A DNA stretch of 64,000 nt from assembly GCA_032622095.1 (NCBI GenBank), contig CP136065.1, positions 19,456,134 to 19,520,133 of the forward strand, read 5' to 3'. This DNA comes from Siphonodentalium dalli. Taxonomy: Eukaryota; Mollusca; Scaphopoda; Gadilida; Siphonodentaliidae. A model generated the notes under the pieces. It saw nothing but the letters and a program-made list of their open reading frames with translations. It searched no databases and had not been told where the DNA came from. Position numbers and translations under genes: made by a program. This document shows positions 1 to 12,488 of this stretch, one piece after another. How positions within the stretch are numbered: position 1 is the stretch's first letter; every line of letters begins with the position of its first letter.

Positions 1-408
1 CGACAGACAGAAAAACAGATGACACAATATAGTAGAATGGTTCATATTCAATGGCGGGAAATGTTGAGATAATAAGTATGGTCGTTTGTTGAATTTATGA
101 TATATATTTATTTATCTTTCATCATGCATGGATGGTCAATCGCATTGAGATATTCACCTGGCCTGATCCGCAAGATTAAACACACCTCGCCCAATAATCA
201 TCTATTCAATCGACCAATTGAGGATTGTGTACGAAGATTGATCACTGATGCATGTGTGATACAAACTAATTGACTGAGTGAGTGTCTGCATCATTAAATC
301 AAGTTTTTGATACAAACCGAAGAAATTCATAACATACCTGTTGTGAAGGTTATAGAACATCACGGCTATATAGTTAGAACAGGAGCCGCCTGAATTTTTG
401 CTAAAACC
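1..408. other. No gene seen
   Basis: AT-rich. The stretch at 57-115 resembles part of the second TTAA MITE family (GGTCGTTTGTTGAA). A ~38-bp segment, TTATAGAACATCACGGCTAT, at 345-380 recurs at 887-922 on the other side of the palindromic element. Confidence 0.5.
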
Positions 409-797
409 CTGTGCCAATACATTCTCTTATATATGCGATTCGACCATAGATCACCTCGCAAATATCAGAGAATGCATTAGCCTAACAAATTTTGATAAAG
501 AATGTAAGAAAACAATCATAAAAAATGATAACAATTGTTGAAGAATGTAAGATAAATGATAAAAAAATATATAATATAAATTGTTATATAATGTAAGAAA
601 CAATTTAAAGAAAATGATAAACATTGTTAAAGAATGTAAGAAAAAATGACAAAAAAATGATAAAAATTGTTAAAGAATATAGGAAAAATTTATATACAAA
701 AATGATAAAACATTGTTAGGTCAATGCATTCTCGAATACATGCGAGGCGACTTATGGTCGACTCGATATATAATAGAATGCATTGGCACAGGGTATT
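409..797. mobile_element. Diverged palindromic-module element, copy A
   Basis: It begins CCCTGTGCCAATACATTCTC and ends GCATTGGCACAGGG, with degraded 67-bp palindromes at about 414-480 and 720-786. The interior is A-rich with several AATGTAAGAAAA repeats. The outer TTAA ends of other copies are absent. Confidence 0.75.
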
Positions 798-799
798 TA

Positions 800-2210
800 A
801 TGTTGCGCCAGCATAGCTCCTGTCATGAGAGGTTAAACCCAGTTGTTGGTACGCACCGGAACAATTGATACCCTATCCGTTGTGACGGTTATAGAACATC
901 ACGGCTATATACAGTTAGAACGTGAGTACACTCTGATGAGATCCTACACATAATTTCATGACGAAGTACCATAAACATATAATCGTAAATTTACCGTGTG
1001 TTTTGTGAAACGTTCCTATTAGCTATGTTTTCCTTAAAGCCATATGGCGGTTTGCACTCCAGAATACACATAATAGTATTCGCTTTTGTATTTTTCTCAG
1101 TATCGAAATAGGTCGATAAATACCCGAACTACCTTTCTACGAGCATCATGTAACCCAAACAGGCGCATTGAAGTAATGAAAAATACAACTGTGAATACGG
1201 TGTTTGGGTCCCACAATACAGCCATTTGCACGACATGGAACAGAAAAGAGCGTTCCGTGGTAGTCTATTCCCGATATGGTAGCAACACAGAGCGTTTGTC
1301 TGACTTCTGGCGAAAAGTTGAAAACGGCTGAAAAATTGCTGTGACTTTGGCAAGTGTTTTTTCAGAGCATATGTAGCCGGTATATCAATTGTTCGTTTAT
1401 TTATCGACCTATCGTATCCGTCGTTCCAATCACGCAGAAATAAATTGGAGGTTCGAATGAGCCATGTCCGTTTAAATACACGCGGAAACGACCAGGGTGT
1501 GTCAGAGTCCATTTCCTGTATGGCAACTAGGCTTATTCTGGATGGCAACAGTGAATGAACCTTGGGTTGTGTCGAAATTCACTTTGTTTCTAAATATTGC
1601 TAAATACGGGATATTGTCATCAATTATGTATATTAGGCATCCAACATATATGTGTGATTGAAATCAGCCGATATATTTGCGGTGGTAATAGAGAAAAACA
1701 CTTAAAAATATGTTGCATTCTACGAAAATAGCAACGTATTCATTCCACTCATAATTGCACATACGGACCTATTTTGACAGATTGAATCGTGGTTTCCGTA
1801 TAATAGATCATACACCAAAACGACATACTGTGGTTACCATGTCAAAGTAACTTTTATTCGCCCTTCTGTTAAATGAATCATAAGATAAATAGGTTATCTC
1901 CACTAAGTTCAGGTATTCGTATTCACGTCTCACTATGCCTTCTCTGGGCGGCATTCGACTCTTCCTGTTGGACTCGTCGATGTACAGCCGAGATGGTAGC
2001 AATACCTGAATACGCATCACTTAAAATTTCTTATCAAGCATACAAAATATTGAAAAAAAATCGTGTCATTTAGTACATGTACCTTAAGTTTAGAAAGTCC
2101 CACCACTAGAACCAAAGAATTATATCGCGAAACGGTGTTATTTGGTTCTCCGATTATTTTATCAATACAAAAGTCTCAACGCACATGGACGACGACATGC
2201 ATGACATACA
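800..2210. other. No gene recognised
   Basis: Only short open frames overlapping on both strands, none with a known motif or repeat structure. Confidence 0.5.
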
Positions 2211-2219
2211 TCTGTCAAG

Positions 2220-2925
2220 TAGTGTTCGGTCCGAATATTCGAATATTCGCTCGTAAAAATAAATATTCGAATAATTATTTGACTATTCGAATATTCGAGA
2301 ATAATCTCCGGGTAATTGTTTCCTGGTTTGTTATTAGCTGAGGGTCTGTTAAAAGTATAGTCTATTTTCCACTGACCATAAACGAATTAATATGACGTAA
2401 CTGTAACGTTCTAATTAGATTGGCGTCGAAATAATTTTATTGGCTAGGGGTATGCTTGCATGTGGTCATAGGAAGTGGACCTATAAGGAATCGTTTTGTT
2501 TTGTTTGCTATGCCATATGGTTTGAAAGTCGCTTGCCATATCGTTGAATGTCAATTCAATGAGTTCTGAAAGGAACCCATATCTTTTGAATATCTGGTTC
2601 AATATAATGCCATATGGTTTAATGTCTGGTTGAATGTTACACTTCGTGAACAAAAACCTTTAAGCCATGCATGGGACATTGACTACTTGAACTTCATAAA
2701 CAGATAAACTCTTGCTTTTAAGCCAAAAGACTTTTTTGTTCTCTCTTTTTTGCGTATAGCATGTGCCTGGATAAATATGCTATTTCATTAATTAATAAAT
2801 TGGTTCCAAAATATGTTATCTATATAATTTTATAATTTATCTAAATATTCGAAGACTATTCGAATATTCGCTCGTTATTCGAACCGAATATTCGAATACC
2901 GAAATCCGTCGAATACCGAACACTA
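2220..2925. mobile_element. hAT-type MITE with 8-bp target duplication
   Basis: Terminal inverted repeats TAGTGTTCGGT / ACCGAACACTA bound a 706-bp AT-rich element, flanked on both sides by CTGTCAAG (2212-2219 and 2926-2933). The 8-bp duplication and short TIR are hallmarks of hAT transposons. The ends carry clustered ATTCGAATATTCG motifs, and no transposase frame is present. Confidence 0.92.
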
Positions 2926-3435
2926 CTGTCAAGTCAAACACAAGAGTTATAAGTTGCTGCCATTTTACTTAGTAGCGTGCGAAAACCGTCAAGAAGACTA
3001 CCGCTCTAATTTTCCATTCTGTCAATAAGTTTTAGTGCAGGAATTGTTCTCAAAACACAAAGGAAATATGACTTTGGGGCGATCTGTTCCGCCATTTTGG
3101 CTGGAAAACCCCGCGCCAAATATGGAAAACCACAGACTATATTTAGTACCCAGCCGATAACAGCGTCAGAAAGCTACAAATGCATAATTTTTTTCTTGAA
3201 AAAAAAATCAATAAAATAATTATCGGTGTCCCACTAAAATATCGGAACTATACAGTATATAAAATAAATGGTTAGAACATTATGTACCAAAGAAGATAGC
3301 GTCCATTACATGTAAGTGGCACATAAATTCCAATTGTTATTATATACAACAGAATCTATGTTAAAAGTAAAATGTGTTGCAATAATGTATGTGAATTTTA
3401 CCCGATTCCCAGTATTAAAAATGAAAAATTCACCT

Positions 3436-3777
3436 TTATCCCTTTTCCCAACAGAAGGGCCCTGTGCCAATGCATTCTCTTATATATGCGAGTCGACCAT
3501 AGGTCGCCTCGCATATATAAGAGAATGCATTGGCTTAACACATTAAAAATTATAAAATTGTTAAAGAATGTAAGAAAAAATGGTAAAAAGTGGTCGACTC
3601 GCATATATAAGAGAATACATTGGCACAGGGCATAAATGTAACTATCACAATGTGGTCAAGGAGCCGGTTCCAATGATATCCATATTTGTATGGTTCTATT
3701 GAGACAGACCGAAGATATTTTAGGCTGTTGAAGCTTTATTTGGCCGGTTTTGGCCGTTTTGTTGGGTAAAGGGTTAA
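3436..3777. mobile_element. TTAA-type MITE, copy B
   Basis: Inverted in orientation relative to copies D and E. It ends with TGTTGGGTAAAGGGTTAA and begins with a degraded TTATCCCTTTTCCCAACA. One full 67-bp palindrome lies at 3467-3533, with a half copy at 3591-3630. Confidence 0.85.
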
Positions 3778-4130
3778 GCATTTTAGAAGCTCAAGTTGGT
3801 CAAGTGTCATAACTATGGTTTGTTGTCAGTACTTACCTGTATCTGAGTATGCGATTCTAATATTACATAACACAGAAGCACATTGTTGGGGATAACTCGA
3901 TCTTGCACGTGCATGTAATGCCGTCATGAGAACAAAGTATCACCGCAGTCGGAAGTTCGGAGCAAATAATAAATAATAACACAACATGAAGATAACTACT
4001 CAACAAATGATTAAAGAACAATCCGAATAAATCTCAATAAGGAACCATCTAAAGTATGAACCATCAGGATAGCGACCAGTCAAAATAACGAAATATCAGA
4101 GTAACGAATCGCACGTTATATATATATATA

Positions 4131-4240
4131 GAGAGTTATTCCTCCTTCCGAAACACTCGTGGAGAACGATGGGTTTCTGAAATCCCCCCAAACCTGCACA
4201 GTTTTGAGGCGTTCGTAATAAATGAAGGCGGAATAACTCT
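4131..4240. mobile_element. Small foldback element
   Basis: AGAGTTATTCCTCCTTC is repeated in reverse at the right end (GAAGGCGGAATAACTCT), giving a ~110-bp hairpin-forming unit. Confidence 0.6.
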
Positions 4241-4699
4241 ATGTGTAATCAGATTGTTTGAGTGGATTACCGTGACGCCTTGCGTGCAATATCAAAAGAA
4301 ATCGGATATCCATTTGCATCTAAATATTATGTATACGTTGTATGGTAGTTTGGGTAATATTAGTCGATACCTACGCGAATTACCACTATATGTAGTTTTA
4401 TGGACCTTATATAAGATAAGTTTAATAGGCAAAACATCCTTATAAGGATAGTATGCAACATAATAACATATAGTTGTACATCGAACAATATAATAAATGA
4501 TATAATAATAGATGGTAATATATAACCTTAGTAAAACTGAATGTGCATAGGTCGTCTTATCTTCATTTATTCATTGATTTGTGAGGCGATGTTCATCGCG
4601 TGCGGAAAATAATTTTCGGATTATATGACAAATTGAAGTGCATGAATTTGAAATATTGTTGGATAAGATTTTGACAAGCTGTTCAGTTTGGGTCATGCT

Positions 4700-5250
4700 C
4701 TAAAAGTCTGGGAACTATGTCTTCATACGAGTTATTAGTTCGAGCCGCGGTGTGCGGTAAGCACTACATGTATATTCCAAAAGAAAGTGTTTTTCATCTT
4801 CAATAGCATCATCGGAACAAAATATACATAGTCTTTGTTCCAATGCCGTCGGTGGCTGGGTGTGGCGTCCCTTTCCAATAGCCAGTTTATGATTACTTAT
4901 ACGCAGTCTAGTAAACACGAGTCTATTTTCTATTGATGGTGTGTGAAGAAGATAAGGTTCTATTTCGTACTTAAGTTTGAAAAGTCGGTATGTTCGTAAT
5001 TTATTACTTCCCGTTTTTGAGCATTCATCAGTGAGATTCTGTCTGAAATATATATAATAATCTTCAATAAGATTTCTTTTGAATTGACTCAGAACGTGAC
5101 CCGGATTGTTCCACCCCAGCCGAGAGATTCTGCCGTTTTGAAGATTGATTTGTTAACCGATACCACTTGTTGTTCCAACGCAGCACTACGGAGCAGATTA
5201 CAGTCCGATCGTGACATTATCTTAATTACATAAGATGAAAGTATGCATGC
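4700..5250 (-). pseudogene. LINE relic: reverse-transcriptase C-terminal region
   Basis: The minus frame 4918-4715 reads RLRISNHKLAIGKGRH, then CIFC with a following HFLL, a decayed C-x2-C...H-x4-C finger. Just upstream, in another frame, EIEPYLL continues the family pattern (compare the relic at 18290). It is truncated. Confidence 0.65.
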
Positions 5251-5385
5251 CACGTCAATAAACAGTGGGTGGATTTATATATGGTATGGAAAAAACGTAT
5301 GGAGGCCACTAGTTAATTATTTAAAAAAATAGTATATTAAAATTGACAATACACATCGTCGTTCTTATATACTAAATAAATGAAG

Positions 5386-5842
5386 TGACTTTCGGTGGCG
5401 AAATCGTTTTGTATCGCCGATAGTTGCGTCCCGAATCGAGAAGTAAATAATTACAATTGAGCATATTTCAGACGATGTTTTCTATGGAGTGGTACTGTCA
5501 ATTTCGGCGATGTTATGCAATGCTTCATTCCTCCGGTTGGCATAGTGCCTGAATACTAACTTACAAGTTCATAATATGTCTTTAATTTATTATTTTTCGC
5601 ACACAGTGAGAGAGACGCTCTTTATTCATACAATATCAGAAGTAGGCCAACAATGACCGCTCTTTGTGGTTTCATTCTGTATACAAATTGCATTTGACGC
5701 AAGCGGGCATTACTATAAGTACAATCTGGCACTCAAAAATCGTCATTTGGCTTTAAAGACATATTATGAACTTGTTCGGGTGCGTGAAACTGATAAACTA
5801 TAGGCGATGAACTAACGAAAACAATTTCGCCACCGAGAGTCA
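5386..5842. mobile_element. Foldback/TIR element, 457 bp
   Basis: Left end TGACTTTCGGTGGCGAAAT and right end ATTTCGCCACCGAGAGTCA are inverted repeats. Secondary inverted motifs (GTATCGCC / GGCGATG) follow inside. No coding frame. Confidence 0.75.
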
Positions 5843-6451
5843 TCTTCAAACCTTCTAGTCACGTCACTCCCCGGGACTTGACATGCTTGCAAAAAGACGA
5901 CCATATCATCGCGATCTAAACCGCCATGGGGGGTTTCAAACTAATTGTGATAGAATTCATGAAAATAATTATATTTCAACAATATGGAAACAATGAAACA
6001 TGAAGACATAAATGTGTATGGAACACAGACTCTGATAAAGTATGTGCGGTCAAAAAATGGAACAAGGCAGCCGTACATACATGTATACATGTTACTATAA
6101 TAATTCCTAGATATTAAACGGACAAATCGCCTTCGTGGGCATGCAAATAAATGGTGTATTGTTCATCTACAGCAAAAGAATTTCGGATTTCGTCAGCAAA
6201 AGTCTCACAATGGCAAGTCGGTGCATATTAAATATTTACATAGCCCGTCTGTTACACTAAATCCTGTTCACTGATTGGTCAACTGACACTTACATACCAC
6301 AACAACACAGACAAACGCAAACACGACTTCACAAAGTGTTCACCTACTCACTAACATGTGCTGCGTGGGCTAGTCTCAAATTCTCGGCGAATTTTGTGAA
6401 AATAAATAAGAATACATTCAGCTTATTATGGGAATAAATCACTAACAAGCT

Positions 6452-6926
6452 ATATGTGTGACCCGCCATATCAAATCCAGTCGTAAGTCGGGATTTTTTT
6501 TTACCCTGCGCCAATGCATTCTCTTATATATGCGAGTCGACCATAGGTCGCCTCGCATATATAAGAGAATGCATTGGCCTAACAATTTTTTACAATTTAA
6601 AACAAAAATTCTTGTATTCTTTAACAATTTTATAAATTTCACCCATACAGAGCCCCAGACAAACATGAGCAGACGACACTCTTCTATATGCATCTATATA
6701 TGTGTGGGGCTCCCTGCAGGGTAATGGATGTGTTTTTTTTATTTTATGTCCTAAAAATTGTAAGAAACATTTATTTTTAAAAAATGATAAAAAATTGTTA
6801 GGCCAATGCATTCTCTTATATATGCGAATCGACCTATGGTCGACTCGCATATATAAGAGAATGCATTGGCACAGGGTACAAAAATCCCGACTTACGACTG
6901 GATTTGATATGGCGGGTCACATATGT
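6452..6926. mobile_element. Long-TIR element carrying two 67-bp palindromes, copy C
   Basis: Outer inverted repeats of about 50 bp (GACCCGCCATATCAAATCC at 6460; reverse at 6898-6918) are unlike those of the TTAA family, but the interior has palindromic modules at 6511-6577 and 6803-6869. The centre (6645-6722) is shared with the element at 55005. The same module therefore sits in two different element types. Confidence 0.85.
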
Positions 6927-9900
6927 GCCCACAACAACCACATTGCCGTATACCCCCCAAAAAACACACACCACAACATGTACACTCATTTCTTAATTGT
7001 TTGGTTCGTCCAAACCCAGTCTGTGTTAACATACATTCAGATTTAAACTGCTACTGACTATGGATATGCAGTTAACATAGATTAGTCGAAACCCATCGTT
7101 ATGCAAAATCTATGTCGGCTATAGATTAACTTCAAATGCTGCATTTCTTTGGAGACAGAATAATTTATCCTCCCTGATATCAACCCTAGAACTGCGGCCT
7201 CATTTTACATTAGACTTCACACTGAAAATGTCCATCGCGTTGCACGATATACGGAATCGCGTGCTATTGGGAAAATAAATTTGGTTTTGTGATATTTCAG
7301 TCATTTTTTGTGGAGTTCGGTTTTGTGAGGGTCAACTTTCCAGTCCTCTCTTTCTCGATATATGGCTCCAAATATGTTGTGAAGAAACGAATTGAAAATG
7401 ACGTAGTCACCAACAATGATGTATCTGTTATAACTTGAAAACGTATCTCCATTTGAACCTGGCGACCACATTCTGAAATAAAAATAGGAAAATCATGTTT
7501 TCACGTTCATAAATATGTGTATAGTGTTGGGAGCTGAGCTGCATTAAGTTCTTACAACTTGTGCCTTAATAGACTTGTTACCTTTGTTGCAATAAAATAT
7601 GTTAACTCTTTCTATACTAACTGCTCATTGACGAGTAGTTCCATTAGGACGTGTTCATATAATAAGTTCAACAAATATAGGTCGTTTGTTGAACTTATTA
7701 TATCTGAATATTTCCCAGCAATGAATTAGTCCAGGATATATTGGTCGACCTCTGCACCCCCCCCCCCAGGACTTAACTTCACCCCACTAATTTTCTTCCT
7801 TAAGGTCTCCTCTAATTTTTTTCACTTGTTAACAAGAAAAAAAAGTGGCCGCAGAGACTCCAGACAAGATGGCGTCCATCATGGCGGCCATTTTTTTAAA
7901 ATGCACCAGGTCTCTTTGATCGCCATTATAGTAAAGATCATAGCACATGCGGTCTTGTTTTCCGCTCGATTCGTTATGCTAATATACAACCCTTACAAAT
8001 TAGCCAAAAATCCGACACCAGAATTCAATATGGCGGACAAGATGGCCGCCGAAATGTGAAAATATGCTATTTTTCTGACATGTTACCACCTTTCGTTTGT
8101 CTCTGTGGGAAAATGTTAGAATTTTTGAGTCATGTTATACATTTATCATATAGAGGAGTCATTGGCGAACACATGGGGACCATAATATGCATTCATTGCG
8201 GGATATTTTTGTCCGATATCACGTTTTCCCAAATGCCGGTATCATAGGTCAAAGCCTAATCTCCGTTAATGACGCGATGTTATGTTTCGAATCAATGAAT
8301 GTTATTGCTATTATAACAACACCCATGCATATATATTTGCAGGAGATACTCGAGCTAGGATTCCTCTTATACCTGAGTTGAGGAATATATACCCAAATTC
8401 AAGATGGCGGCCAAAATGGCCACCAGAAATAAAAAAATCGCCGAAAATCGCTGATTTTAACATCAGTGAGCATTACTGTCATGACAACTCCACACCTGCT
8501 TACTATTGTAAGTTGGGAACACTTAGGCGAAGAACTTTCCTTGTACCATATCCAAATAAAAGTTCCCCAAATCCAAAATGGCGCCCACAATGGCGGACAG
8601 ATTTTGAATAATCACCGAAATTCCCTCATATTCACATCATTGGGAATTATTGTCGAGACAACTCCACCCATGCTTACAATTGAGTTGGAAATACTGAGGT
8701 GAAGTAATTACATTACATCTCATGCAAGAAATTGTTTTCCAAATCGAAGATGGCGGCCAAAATGGCGACCGAAATTTGAAAACAAGTCTACATTCCTTTA
8801 CTTTCTTACGATGGGCGTTATTGTTTCGCGATTTCTATCCTCCATTACATGTTGATGTGGAATAGTGACATGAAGTATTTATTAGGGTTTGGCAATTGAT
8901 ACTCACAGCCAAGATCGCTGCTAAATTGGCGGCTAGAAATTGAAAAGAAATCGATATGTTCACATATTAATTTCAACCTTTTGTCATAATATCGGTATGT
9001 ATGGACAAAACTGTACATAAACCATCTACTAGTTCAACTTAAAGGTATCAACACGCATAACATAGCTCGTATCCTTCTGGAAAGATGAAACACCACAATT
9101 AATATCGCGATGTGGCATTTCGAAATCCAGTCTCCACTTAGCGCCGATAATGGCCGTAAGCGTAGGTGCGCCGAATAGTTATATCAGAACAATTACCTGA
9201 TAACATATTCTGATTTGCCACGTCACGTCCATAATTATCTGGACCAGTTTCCATTTCTTTGTCTGATAAATCTAGGTCGGTCACAACGACAAAGTATTCA
9301 CCACTTCCTGGGAGTAGGGTCCCTCTAATCATAACGTTTCAAACAATTAATTTTCCGGTGTCTAGCTTACAGAATGTCATCTCTATGTATGTGTCTCATA
9401 CCCCATGGGATAACGACATGTACACCTGGCGAACCAGTTAGCTAGTCACTTCTCAATAGATGGTTCGTCAACTCACAAACTCAGCGAACGCATTGGCATA
9501 TGTGGACAACTTCGACAGTGTTTCGAAGGTTGCTAGCTGTCTCTTTCCCTTGGACAGATGTCTATCTGATAAGGAGAAGACCCTAGTGTACAGACTACCC
9601 ACACTTCTTGACCATTATCCGAAGCAAACTGTGTGACGCCCCTCAGTGTCTCGTCGAATATCTCACAGCAGAGAAGAACAATGCTCGCGGTGCTAGTTTG
9701 TGGACATGCGCCATGATAGTGGGAATGAAATGGGCCACTGTATACACCACCCCTATACCTGGTGCATGTTTTAGATATCGAATGGCATGCGTGTCGGTTT
9801 TATTTGGTGTGGTAAGATTGTATTTCCACATCCGTTTCGAAGCCTTTCTGATTCAACTACGTACACTTTTGTCTGGATAATAATATTCTAGCCTCCCTCA

Positions 9901-12488
9901 AAACAGTCGGATGGACTAAAGGATAATGTCTTTATAGCATGAATGTATGCGTGTTTTGTTATCCTCTCTCGGGGTTAGTGTCAGTGTGTGGGCGGTATTA
10001 TTCAAGAAAATGTCAGGAACTGTGGTGCATTTATTTCACTATGTATTTAAAGAACAATTTACAGTCTCGATGGCAATGGCTGTGGCCGTTGGAGAACGCG
10101 ACCTTTTATGATCATATAGCTTTATATATATAATAGAATAGAATATAGTAGTTAATGTCTCATGCAGGAAAATGGTCGCATTGGTGATGTTACCAAGAAA
10201 TCACATGGTGTACCAACGTTTGTTGAACTGAATGCAAGAGCTCATCAACGTAACATTCCTCTGGATGTTCTTCGCGTTGAACATTTCACCCTTTTGTTGA
10301 TGGCATTTGTACTTTTTTGAACCATACCACCCAGCGTGAGTATGACATATCAACCAACTATCAAAGGTATCGCCTTTAAGACTACACCACAGTCTTGGTG
10401 GGGCTTATACAGCAGTAGCCAATGGCATACTGCTGGTCCAGTTATTTAAGAACGGCTTCCAAACGGATGGGAACATACAATCTTAGCATACAAGGAAAGC
10501 AAAGCCACACATGAGATCCTGTCTGAATCTAAAACATAACACAATAAAGGGCGGTGCAGTCATGGTCCAATTTAATTTCCACTATCATGACACATACCCA
10601 CAAACTAGCACCGTGTGTATTGTTATCATCTGCTTGGCTCTGTTCGGTGAGACGATTGCTGGACGCCAACAAGGTTGTTCTTATGATCATGTTCAAGGAG
10701 TTTGGGTATATTATGCATTATGGTCTTCTACGCCTTAGCAGAAATGCATCCGTCAAATGTCGGGCTTTCAACATTCGAAGCCACATACAGAAGTTGTCCG
10801 GGTACATCAGTGCATTAGATGAGTATGTGAATTGATGAACCATATATTGAGAAGTGGCTGTTTGGGAAGATCACCAGGTGTACACGTTCTTATCCCCATT
10901 AGGTCACCAAAGCTGACAATACGCAGATAGATCCTTCTGAAAGCTAGTATACGCATCGACCGAATACCTTTATAGTGTATCGCACAGGATGATGCATATA
11001 CCCCATATGTAGCATCTGAATTATACCATAAGCTATACAACGAATGAAGCTCGCTAAGAATTCCAAGCTTTCGAAACCAACACGTGAGCTGGACACCGGC
11101 ATATGTATTGTTTGAAACATTCCGATTAGTGGCACACTCCTACAAAGAAGAGTAGTGAACTGTTGTTGTGAGTGAGATAGATTAATCTGACGAAGAGACG
11201 GAAACGAGTCTAGATAATGCTGAATGTGGCAATTCAGAATAAGCTCAGGTACTGTTGTTTTGATTATTGGAAGTCATAATATGACTATTCGGCGCACCTA
11301 TTTACGGTTACGGCCAGTATGAACCCTTAGTGGAGAATGGATTTTGAAATGCCACATTGCGATAGTGGGTTTTCATCCTTCCAAAAGGCTACGACTTACA
11401 TTGGAACTAATATATGGCTTATATTATGTACCGTTTCGTTTATACAAATCAATATTATGACAAAAAGTGGAAATTAGTATGTGATAATACCGGCTTCTTT
11501 TAAATTTCTGCCCGCCAGTTTGGCCGCCATATTGACTGTGGGTATCACTTACCAAACCCTAATGGATAATTCATACATATCAACATGTAATGGTGGGTAG
11601 AAATCGCGAAACAATAACGCCCATCCTAAGAAAGTAAAGGAATGTAGGCGTGTTTTCAAATTTCGGTCGCCATTTTGGCCGCCATCTTTGATTTGGAAAA
11701 CCATTTCTTGCATGAATTGTGAGGTAATTACTTCACCTCAGTATTTCCAACTCAACTGTACGCATGGATGGAGTTGTCTCGACAATAATGCCCAAGATGT
11801 GAATATGAGGGAATTTCGGTGATTTTTCAAAATCTGTCCTCCATTGTGGGCGCCATTTTGGATTTGGGGGAATTTATTTGGATATGGTACAAGGAAAGTT
11901 CTTCGCCTAAGTGTTCCCAACTTACAATAGTAAGCAGGTGTGGAGTTGTCATGACAGTAATGCTCACTGATGTTAAAATCAGCGATTTTCGGCGAATTTT
12001 TATTTCTGGTGGCCATTTTGGCAGCCATCTTAGATTTGGGTAAATATTCCTCAACTCAGGTATAAGAGGAATCCTAGCTCGAGTATCTCCTGCAAATATA
12101 TATGCATGGGTGTCGTTATAATAGCAATAACATTCATTGATTCGAAACATAACATCGCGTTATTAACGGAGATTAGGCTTTGACCTATGATACCGGCATT
12201 TGGGAAAACGTGACATCGGACAAAAATATCCCGCAATGAATGCATATTATGGTCCCTCCGTGTTCGCCAATGACTCCTCTATATGATAAATGTATAACAT
12301 GACGCAAACATTCTAACATTTTCCCACAGAAACAAACGAAAGGTGGTAACATGTCAGAAAAATTGCATATTTTCACATTTCGGCGGCCATCTTGTCCGCC
12401 ATATTGGATTCTGGTGTCGGATTTTTGGCTAATTTGTAAGGGTTGTATATTAGCATAACGAATCGAGCGGAAAACAAGACCGCATGTG

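Noticed and set aside
930-975. CTGATGAG, possible hammerhead ribozyme core
   Set aside because: No matching GAAA and stems; the rest of the core is missing.
8282-8611. Paired open frames (8282-8611 and 11827-12150) with similar peptides
   Set aside because: The similarity comes from the palindrome arms themselves. The peptides have no known domain and differ by changes not biased to synonymous sites as far as I can judge.
9608-9880. Open frames near the palindrome centre
   Set aside because: Matching inverted sequence at 10550-10640 shows this is arm sequence, and the frames are not conserved between arms.
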